Origin: Verrucomicrobiia bacterium
Lineage (GTDB): Bacteria; Verrucomicrobiota; Verrucomicrobiae; Limisphaerales; UBA11358
Length of the DNA: 7,709 nt
NCBI GenBank assembly: GCA_030042375.1
Contig: JASHZU010000285.1
Coordinates: forward strand, 1-7,709
Reading direction: 5' to 3'
Positions 1 through 5,416 of the stretch are shown here, piece by piece. A program made the translations under genes and the position numbers. Position 1 is the stretch's first letter. Each line of letters opens with the position of its first letter. The notes under the pieces were generated by a model. The model was not told the origin of the DNA. It searched no databases and worked only from the letters and a program-made list of their open reading frames with translations.

Positions 1-978
1 CTCGAACACCTGGAAGACTTCCGCTGGGTCTTAATCAAAAGTCTCGTCGCACTCGGCCTGGGAATGTTGATTTGCCTCATCGGGGCCAATTACGTTATTG
101 GAATCCTCAAATGGCCGTTGTCCCATAATCCCATCCGTTATCTCGCTCAAACGGTGAAATGGCCGTTGTTGAGCGCCACTCTCGGCCATCCGGATACCAA
201 CCAAATTGCGGTGGTCACTTTTGGCACGAACCGCCTGGGAGATTTTCAACTCTCGCCGGACCAGCAGAAATTTCTCAACCTTGGCACGAATCGTTATGTC
301 TCGGTCCAAATCGAACCGCTGACGATCGGCACGAACCAGGTGCTCGGCTGGCGCGTCAGCGCGGACGATAATGCCGTGGCGGATGCGCAGCGATTGGACG
401 TGGATCTCGTGAACTTAAGCCCGGCGGGCGCATTTTTTGTCGCATTTCAGGTGGCGCTTTATGGCGGGGCGGTTTTAGCCGCGCCGTTTATTTTATATTT
501 CATCGCCTCATTTGTTTTCCCGGCGCTCCGGATTCACGAACGCAAACATGTTTACCGGGCGTTATTTTTTGGCGGGGCACTTTTCCTGACGGGCATTGGA
601 TTTTGTTATTTTATTTTAATGCCCGTGGCGTTGGCAGCTTCGCAAATGTATTCGAGCTGGCTCGGCTTCGGCGCTTTCCAATGGCGCGCGGAGGACTACA
701 TCAGTTTCGTCTGCAAATTTATGCTTGGCATGGGCATCGGTTTTGAACTGCCGGTGGTGATTTTGACGCTCGTGAAAATCGGGGTATTGAGCTATCGCAC
801 CCTGGCCGGGGCGCGCCGCTACATGATTGTCATCAATCTGATTCTGGGCGCGGTTTTGACGACGCCCGAAGTCATCACGCAAATCGTCATGTTCATCCCG
901 CTGCAATTCCTCTACGAGGTTACGGTCTGGATTGCCTGGTATTGGGACCGGCAGGAACGGAAAAAAGCGGGGCAATAG
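1..978 (+). CDS. tatC: Sec-independent protein translocase subunit TatC (5' end missing)
   Basis: Polytopic inner-membrane receptor of the twin-arginine translocation system, which exports folded proteins. The reading frame is already open at base 1; the first residues are the family's N-terminal HLEELR-type motif (HLEDFR, residues 3-8 counted from base 1), so only a short N-terminus is missing. TM1 is about residues 13-36. A periplasmic loop of about 100 residues follows (40-140), far longer than in E. coli, and carries three Gly-Thr-Asn repeats. The usual core resumes at SPAGAFF (140-146), with the cytoplasmic HER motif, the FELPV segment of TM4 and LTTPEVITQ near the last TMs. Two normally conserved acids are swapped conservatively: Asp6 where E. 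coli has Glu15, and Glu where it has Asp211. Ends at TAG, tail to tail with hemE, 21 bp between them. tatA/tatB are not in the window. Family assignment is secure. Confidence 0.95.
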   Translation, partial: LEHLEDFRWVLIKSLVALGLGMLICLIGANYVIGILKWPLSHNPIRYLAQTVKWPLLSATLGHPDTNQIAVVTFGTNRLGDFQLSPDQQKFLNLGTNRYVSVQIEPLTIGTNQVLGWRVSADDNAVADAQRLDVDLVNLSPAGAFFVAFQVALYGGAVLAAPFILYFIASFVFPALRIHERKHVYRALFFGGALFLTGIGFCYFILMPVALAASQMYSSWLGFGAFQWRAEDYISFVCKFMLGMGIGFELPVVILTLVKIGVLSYRTLAGARRYMIVINLILGAVLTTPEVITQIVMFIPLQFLYEVTVWIAWYWDRQERKKAGQ

Positions 979-999
979 GCTGTTTGCTCTATAAACCTC

Positions 1000-2025
1000 T
1001 CATCGGAAATTTTTGACGGTTTCCATCAGGGCGGAAATATTCTCGAGCTTGGCATCCGGCGGCACGCCATGGCCGAGGTTAAAAATGTGGCCGTTGGTGC
1101 CGCGCATTTCTTCGAGAATACGTTTGGTTTCTTTCACAACTTCCGGTGGCGTGGCGGTCAGCAAGGCCGGGCTCAGGTTTCCCTGGACGGCGACAGATAC
1201 AGGCAAAATTTTGCGGACATCAGCCAGCCGGATTCCAGAATCAATCCCCAAAACATTCGCACCAGTGTCTATAAGAGTGTCCCAATTGTCGCGGACATCT
1301 TTTGCAAACACGATGATGGGTACCTTGCCGCGGAGCGTTGAAACAATTTGTTTTATCCATTTGGCCGAGGCCGCCGGAAAATCATTTTGTGGCAGCAATC
1401 CTCCAAGGCTATCGAAAATTTGCACGGCATCCACGCCGGCGGCGATCTGCATTTCCAATAATTTTGTGACCGCCGCAGCGAGCTTTTCCATCAGGAAAGA
1501 GAACGTTTCCGGCTGTGTGTGATAAAGATTTTTGGCGCGGGTGAACTCACGCGCGCTGCCGCCTTCAATCATAAAATTCGCGAGCGTCCATGGCGAGCCG
1601 GCGAAACCGATGAGCGCGGTTTTTTCGCCGAGAGATTTTTTTAGCAACCGCAATGCCTGCGGAACGTAGTCGAGTTTTTCCGGCAGGGCAGAGAGGTCGA
1701 GCCGGGCAATGTCGTTCCGGTCGCGCAGCGGAAAATCCATTTGGATGCCGCCGCCTTCGCGGAATTGGTAGCCCTGGCCCAGCCCTTCGGCGGCGACAAG
1801 GATATCGCTGAATAAAATCGCCGCATCGAAATCAAAACGGCGGATGGGTTGGAGCGTGACTTCGGCCGCAAGCGCCGGCGTGCGGACCAATTCGAGGAAA
1901 TCGTGCTTGGCCTTGAGCTCGCGATATTCGGGCAACGCCCGTCCGGCCTGGCGCATCAGCCAGACAGGAGGGCGGTCAACGTAGCGGCAGTGGCAGGCGT
2001 CGAGCAATCGCTGGCGGTTCGTCAT
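1000..2025 (-). CDS. hemE: Uroporphyrinogen decarboxylase HemE
   Basis: Cytosolic enzyme of haem/tetrapyrrole synthesis that removes four carboxyl groups from uroporphyrinogen III to give coproporphyrinogen III. The start is placed at the ATG at 2025 (MTNRQRLLDA...), giving 341 aa, the normal length; the frame stays open upstream to 2106 but that 27-residue extension (rich in basic residues) does not look like HemE. Visible landmarks: RQAGR at 25-29, FSD with catalytic Asp74, GFAGSPWTL at 140-148, QGNL at 281-284 and NLGHG at 316-320 with His319. Phe151 sits where human and E. coli enzymes have the active-site Tyr (human Tyr164). QGNL is followed by Ser rather than the common Asp, and the usual LDW segment reads IDSGI (261-265). 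No clear Shine-Dalgarno precedes the ATG. Convergent with tatC, divergent from the anti-sigma-like gene. Confidence 0.97.
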   Translation of the reverse strand: MTNRQRLLDACHCRYVDRPPVWLMRQAGRALPEYRELKAKHDFLELVRTPALAAEVTLQPIRRFDFDAAILFSDILVAAEGLGQGYQFREGGGIQMDFPLRDRNDIARLDLSALPEKLDYVPQALRLLKKSLGEKTALIGFAGSPWTLANFMIEGGSAREFTRAKNLYHTQPETFSFLMEKLAAAVTKLLEMQIAAGVDAVQIFDSLGGLLPQNDFPAASAKWIKQIVSTLRGKVPIIVFAKDVRDNWDTLIDTGANVLGIDSGIRLADVRKILPVSVAVQGNLSPALLTATPPEVVKETKRILEEMRGTNGHIFNLGHGVPPDAKLENISALMETVKNFR

Positions 2026-2056
2026 TGGCCCATAAAATAAGGGGAAAATGGGCTTT

Positions 2057-2073
2057 CGGCGAGCGCCGTTTTT
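2057..2073 (+). terminator. Small GC hairpin with T-run in the hemE upstream region (weak terminator or attenuator candidate)
   Basis: The inverted repeat CGGCG-AG-CGCCG is followed directly by five T. With a realistic 4-base loop the stem is only 4 bp, so it is weak as an intrinsic terminator. It points rightward, antisense to hemE's leader and upstream of the anti-sigma-like gene, so it could block antisense read-through or attenuate the downstream gene. On the hemE strand it lies about 32 bases before the ATG. Function is a guess. Confidence 0.25.
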
Positions 2074-2138
2074 AGCTGAACCATGGTGGAAACAAAATCT
2101 GCGCAACTTTAGGCGCGGGGCGGTTTTTTATTACTACG

Positions 2139-2534
2139 ATGAACAACGAGCAAGATGTTCAAAAGCAGGTGCGGGGGCTGCTTTCCCGGTTGCCGGACAC
2201 ACCGGTGGCCTCCAATTTCACTGCCCGCGTAATGCAGGCGATTGAGCTGGAAGAGAAGCGCCGTTCCCGGCAATGGATTTTCGGCTGGCAGTGGCGCGCA
2301 CTCCTGCCGCGCGCAGCCGTTGCCACTGTGCTGGTGGGCTTCGCCGCATTCACCTTTCATCAACACGAGCTATATGTTCAACAGGCGGCCCTGGCCAGGA
2401 GCATCGCGCAAGAGGCCGGTTCCCAACCGCTGCCCAGCGTGGATGCCTTGAAAAATTTTGACGCGATCCAGCGCATGAGCCAGTCGGCGCCACCGGATAA
2501 TGACCTTCTGGCACTGGCATCGGACATGAAATGA
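2139..2534 (+). CDS. Small single-TM protein, anti-sigma-factor-like (hypothetical)
   Basis: 131-residue protein with an N-terminal cytosolic segment (1-50), one membrane helix at about 54-73 and a C-terminal segment (74-131) predicted outside. The N-terminal LSRLPDTPVASNFTARV stretch (15-31), followed by a charged helix (about 36-44), resembles membrane-bound anti-sigma-type proteins of Verrucomicrobia that sit between an ECF sigma gene and a DUF3106 gene. No HxxxCxxC zinc-anti-sigma motif is present and there are no cysteines at all. Its 3' end overlaps the DUF3106-like gene by 4 bp (ATGA), so the two are very likely translationally coupled and act together at the membrane. No sigma gene is adjacent: upstream is the divergent hemE. 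The ATG at 2139 has no close Shine-Dalgarno, and no alternative in-frame ATG was seen upstream. That this is a real gene is likely; the anti-sigma role is inferred from layout and faint similarity only. Confidence 0.75.
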   Translation: MNNEQDVQKQVRGLLSRLPDTPVASNFTARVMQAIELEEKRRSRQWIFGWQWRALLPRAAVATVLVGFAAFTFHQHELYVQQAALARSIAQEAGSQPLPSVDALKNFDAIQRMSQSAPPDNDLLALASDMK

Positions 2535-3505
2535 ATGGCATCTGTCAAGGACGGGGATGGCTGGTTTCTTTTGCCGCGGCAGCAATGATCGTTTCCTCTG
2601 CAGCCGCCCAGAACAGCACGAATTTTGTCCTGCACACCCGATCCGGAGCGGACATTTCGGCCATCATGCCACCGCCAGCGCCGCCTTCGCCGATTGATTA
2701 TTTTCGACATTTGCTGGCGATGACGCCGCAGCAACGGGAAGCGGCCCTGGCAAAAAAATCCCCGGAAGTGCGCCAAAAAATTTTAGCCAAGGTCAATGAA
2801 TATGAGGCGTTGGACCCGGGCGAACGGGAATTGCGCCTGCGCGCCACCGAATTGCGCTGGTATCTCCTGCCGCTCCTGCGGGCTTCGCCGAATGACCGCG
2901 CCGCCCGGTTGACGCAGGTGCCAGATAATGTCCGTAGCATCGTCGAGGCGCGGCTCTCGCAATGGGAGATGTTGCCACCCAATTTGCAGCAGGAATTTTT
3001 GGATAACGAACACGTGTTGATTTATTTCTCCGATGTGAACAGCACCAATGGTTCCGGGGCAAAGCCGAGCGACGCGGAAACATCGCGCTGGAACGAACTG
3101 TCCGATACCCAGCGCAAAGCCATGACGGCGCAGTTCAATGAGTTTTTTACATTGTCGCCGTTTGAAAAACAAAAAGCGCTCGGCGGCTTGTCGGCCGCGG
3201 AGCGGGCGCAAATGCAACAGGCGGTGCAAATTTTTGACCAATTGCCGGAGCCCCAGCGAGGCCAGTGCATCCGGGCGTTTGCGCGTTTTGCCAGCATGAG
3301 CCCGCAGGCCCGCACGATTTTTTTGAAAAATGCCCAGCGATGGTCCCAAATGACGCCTGCCCAGCGCAAGGCCTGGACAGATTTTGTAGCGCATGTGCCG
3401 CAATGGCCGCCATTGCCCGAGGCAGTGCTCATGCCTCCGAAACCGCCCCCCGCGCCGCGCCTGCCGCAGAGTTCGCGTATCATCGTCACCACCAATCAAA
3501 GTTAA
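2531..3505 (+). CDS. Secreted DUF3106-like repeat protein
   Basis: 324 aa. Sec signal peptide: basic N-region (Arg8), hydrophobic core at 10-23 and a likely cleavage after SAAA (Ala26), so the mature protein is probably periplasmic. After a Pro-rich linker (47-54) come degenerate repeats of the form aromatic-x-x-(Leu/Met)-x-Pro-x-x-Arg: around 64-69, 91-99, 145-152, 187-195, 205-213, 235-243, 253-261 and 271-279. The last three repeats are exactly 18 residues apart, as are the 187 and 205 copies. This Trp/Phe...Pro..Arg pattern is typical of DUF3106. The C-terminus (289-312) is Pro-rich and ends without a membrane anchor. The ATG overlaps the upstream stop (ATGA). Biochemical function is unknown; the partnership with the membrane-bound neighbour suggests an envelope-sensing or structural role, which is inference. 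Confidence 0.85.
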   Translation: MNGICQGRGWLVSFAAAAMIVSSAAAQNSTNFVLHTRSGADISAIMPPPAPPSPIDYFRHLLAMTPQQREAALAKKSPEVRQKILAKVNEYEALDPGERELRLRATELRWYLLPLLRASPNDRAARLTQVPDNVRSIVEARLSQWEMLPPNLQQEFLDNEHVLIYFSDVNSTNGSGAKPSDAETSRWNELSDTQRKAMTAQFNEFFTLSPFEKQKALGGLSAAERAQMQQAVQIFDQLPEPQRGQCIRAFARFASMSPQARTIFLKNAQRWSQMTPAQRKAWTDFVAHVPQWPPLPEAVLMPPKPPPAPRLPQSSRIIVTTNQS

Positions 3506-3563
3506 AGGCCGCCCGGCGCATTTCGGTTGTTTACTGGTTTTCAAATTCGGTTAAATTTTTCAC

Positions 3564-4364
3564 GTGTGTCCAATTGCACTTAAACTCGGGCCGTTGACCA
3601 TCCACTCGTATGGCGTGATGATGGCAATCGCGTTCCTGGCCGGCTTGTGGACGGCCGCCTGGCGCGCCCGCCGTGAAAATATTTCCGCCGAACGCGTTGG
3701 CGACCTGGTCGTATGGCTAATGATCGGTTCCATCATCGGCGCGCGGGCGGTGTATGTCGTAACCTACTGGCACGAGGAATTTGCCGGGCAGCCAATCATG
3801 GAAATTTTTGCGGTTTGGCATGGTGGTCTGGTGTATTACGGCGGGTTGATTGGCGGAATTGCGGCCGTGGCCGTTTACGTTTTATTCTGGAAAAAAATGC
3901 CGCCATGGAAGACCGCTGATGTTCTTGCGCCAAGCATTGCGCTGGGAAGCTTTTTTGGCCGCATCGGCTGCCTGTTGAATGGCTGCTGTTACGGGCGGGA
4001 AACGCATGTGCCATGGGCCATCACCTTCACAAATCCGCAAGCGCACGAATTTTCGAACACGCCGCTGGGCGTCCCGCTGCATCCCACGCAGGTTTATGAT
4101 GGCCTGTTTAACCTGGCGCTTTATGTTTTTCTGGAATGGCTTTTTCGGCACAAGAAATTCGACGGTGAGATTTTCGCGACGTATTTGATTTGCTACGCCA
4201 TCACGCGCTCGATTGTGGAATGTTTCCGGGGCGATTATACGAACCTGCACTACCACTTGGGCCTGACCCCGGCGCAATGGATCAGCGTGCCGATGTTCGT
4301 TATCGGGCTGGCGCTGGCCGCGATTTTGTCGCGCCGTACGCCGGTGAAGCAGGCGCAGGAGTGA
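3564..4364 (+). CDS. lgt: Phosphatidylglycerol--prolipoprotein diacylglyceryl transferase Lgt
   Basis: Inner-membrane enzyme that moves the diacylglyceryl group of phosphatidylglycerol onto the lipobox cysteine of prolipoproteins, the first step of lipoprotein maturation. 266 aa, normal length, with about seven hydrophobic helices. Landmarks: HSYG at 14-17, WHGGLVYYGG at 85-94 (His86 corresponds to E. coli His103), the Lgt signature GRIGCLLNGCCYGR at 132-145 (Arg133 for E. coli Arg143), LHPTQVYDG at 172-180, and TRSIVECFRGD at 214-224 (Arg215 for E. coli Arg239). The start is GTG at 3564: an in-frame TAA lies at 3552-3554 and the next Met (residue 19) is inside TM1, so no better start exists. 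No Shine-Dalgarno is visible. It follows the DUF3106-like gene by 58 bp and is followed by miaA after 3 bp, so lgt and miaA are almost certainly co-transcribed. Confidence 0.97.
   Translation: MCPIALKLGPLTIHSYGVMMAIAFLAGLWTAAWRARRENISAERVGDLVVWLMIGSIIGARAVYVVTYWHEEFAGQPIMEIFAVWHGGLVYYGGLIGGIAAVAVYVLFWKKMPPWKTADVLAPSIALGSFFGRIGCLLNGCCYGRETHVPWAITFTNPQAHEFSNTPLGVPLHPTQVYDGLFNLALYVFLEWLFRHKKFDGEIFATYLICYAITRSIVECFRGDYTNLHYHLGLTPAQWISVPMFVIGLALAAILSRRTPVKQAQE
4357..4361 (+). promoter_or_regulatory. Shine-Dalgarno AGGAG for miaA, inside the end of lgt
   Basis: AGGAG in the last codons of lgt is 6 bases before a TTG (4368) and 12 bases before an in-frame ATG (4374). The spacing favours TTG; codon preference favours ATG. 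It is the only convincing Shine-Dalgarno before a start in this window. Confidence 0.55.
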
Positions 4365-4367
4365 GAA

Positions 4368-5291
4368 TTGCCGATGGCGAACCGCAGCATTTTTATCGCC
4401 GGGCCGACCGCGGTCGGCAAGTCCGGGATTGCGCTGGCGCTGGCCGAAAAAATGGGCGGTGAAATTATTTCGGTGGATTCCATGCAGGTGTATCGCGGCA
4501 TGGACATTGGGACAGCCAAGCCGGACGCCGCAACGCAAAAACGAATCCCGCACCACTTGATTGATGTTTGCGATTTGACCGGGCCGTTTGACGCGGCGAA
4601 GTTTGTCCAACTGGCGAACCGTGCCGTGGCGGAAATCCGATCGCGAAACAAAACTCCTATTTTTTGCGGCGGCACAGGCCTTTATTTCAAAGCATTTCTT
4701 GAGGGGCTGGGGGAAACGCCACCCGCTGATCCGGAGTTGCGGGCCGAACTGGAAGCCGCTCCGCTGGAAGGGCTTTTGGAGGAATTGCATGAACGCGATC
4801 CAATGGCCTTTGAGACGATTGATAAAAAGAACCGGCGCCGGGTCGTTCGCGCTGTGGAGGTTATCAGGACAACGGGAAAGCCCTTTTCAGGGCAGCGAGC
4901 CGATTGGGCCGGGCAAAAAGCCGGGAGCAAAGCGTTGTTTTTATTTAACCGCGCAGCGGATGATTTGCGTGACCGGATTGATCGACGCGTGGACGAAATG
5001 TTTCGGCAGGGGTTGGTGGAAGAAACGCGGGGTTTGCTCCAGCGCGGCCTGGCGGAAAATCAAACGGCCATGCAGGCCATCGGCTACCGGCAGGTGGTGG
5101 AACATTTGCGCGGCGAACATACCTTGGCGGAAACCATCGAACTGGTAAAAATCCGCACGCGGCAGTTTGCAAAGCGGCAACTAACTTGGTTTCGCCGGCA
5201 CGGAAGTGGCCGATGGATGGAGTTGAAGCCGGACGAAACGGTAAAAGAAATTTTGTCGCGTTATTTGAAGATATTTACTGATGGAAACTGA
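4368..5291 (+). CDS. miaA: tRNA dimethylallyltransferase MiaA
   Basis: Cytosolic enzyme that transfers dimethylallyl from DMAPP to N6 of A37 in tRNAs reading UNN codons (i6A37), improving decoding fidelity. 307 aa from TTG at 4368, or 305 aa from ATG at 4374; the Shine-Dalgarno spacing favours the TTG. Landmarks (TTG numbering): P-loop GPTAVGKS at 12-19, the substrate-recognition stretch ISVDSMQVYRGMDIGTAKP at 34-52, GGTGLYFKAFLEGL, RRVVRAVEV, QAIGYRQVVEHLRG, and the C-terminal RTRQFAKRQLTWFRR helix. Length and motif order are complete; no damage is seen. It begins 3 bp after lgt's stop. No methylthiotransferase (miaB), mutL or hfq gene, the partners found near miaA in some bacteria, is within view. 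Confidence 0.97.
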   Translation: MPMANRSIFIAGPTAVGKSGIALALAEKMGGEIISVDSMQVYRGMDIGTAKPDAATQKRIPHHLIDVCDLTGPFDAAKFVQLANRAVAEIRSRNKTPIFCGGTGLYFKAFLEGLGETPPADPELRAELEAAPLEGLLEELHERDPMAFETIDKKNRRRVVRAVEVIRTTGKPFSGQRADWAGQKAGSKALFLFNRAADDLRDRIDRRVDEMFRQGLVEETRGLLQRGLAENQTAMQAIGYRQVVEHLRGEHTLAETIELVKIRTRQFAKRQLTWFRRHGSGRWMELKPDETVKEILSRYLKIFTDGN

Positions 5292-5334
5292 CGCAGTGGT
5301 TGGCCTGCCGGATGCTACTTACCAATGGCACTTA

Positions 5335-5353
5335 GCTGCATCTCGCTTGCAGC
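5335..5353. repeat. Intergenic hairpin 1: GCTGCA / 7-nt loop / TGCAGC
   Basis: Perfect 6-bp inverted repeat (5335-5340 and 5348-5353) with a 7-base loop, 44 bp after miaA's stop. No T-run follows on either strand, so it is not a standard intrinsic terminator. It has the same stem and loop length as the hairpin at 5381-5399. It may be an RNA structure in the miaA 3' or phosphatase 5' region, or chance. Confidence 0.35.
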
Positions 5354-5380
5354 ACAGGGTGGAAACTGTATCTTGGTCGA

Positions 5381-5399
5381 AGCAACTTGTTCGGTTGCT
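5381..5399. repeat. Intergenic hairpin 2: AGCAAC / 7-nt loop / GTTGCT
   Basis: Perfect 6-bp inverted repeat (5381-5386 and 5394-5399) with a 7-base loop, ending 17 bases before the phosphatase ATG. If transcribed with that gene it would fold within the leader just upstream of the initiation region, which lacks a Shine-Dalgarno. An operator dyad is an equal possibility. No experimental or comparative support is available here. Confidence 0.35.
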
Positions 5400-5416
5400 G
5401 ACGCCAAAGTCGTATT

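Noticed and set aside
2026..2106. 27-residue N-terminal extension of HemE to the ATG at 2106
   Set aside because: Family members start near the MTNRQRLL motif; the extension is basic and unlike HemE, and it overlaps the divergent intergenic region.
2783..3544. Minus-strand frame of 253 codons across the DUF3106-like gene
   Set aside because: The sense frame has a signal peptide, ATGA coupling and clear repeats; the antisense translation is Arg/His-rich and unrecognisable.
3506..3563. Terminator or separate promoter between the DUF3106-like gene and lgt
   Set aside because: AAATT...AATTT gives a 5-bp AT-only stem, and GCCG-CC-CGGC has a 2-base loop; neither is stable enough to support a terminator, and no clear -35/-10 pair was seen.
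3882..4790. Long minus-strand frame of 302 codons across lgt and miaA
   Set aside because: It is antisense to two strongly conserved genes, and its His/Arg/Gln-rich translation resembles no family; a shadow of codon bias.
5326..5340. Sigma-54-like promoter TGGCAC...CTGCA before the phosphatase gene
   Set aside because: The GG to GC distance is 11 instead of the required 12, and the GC element overlaps the hairpin stem; no sigma-54 activator site or partner is visible.
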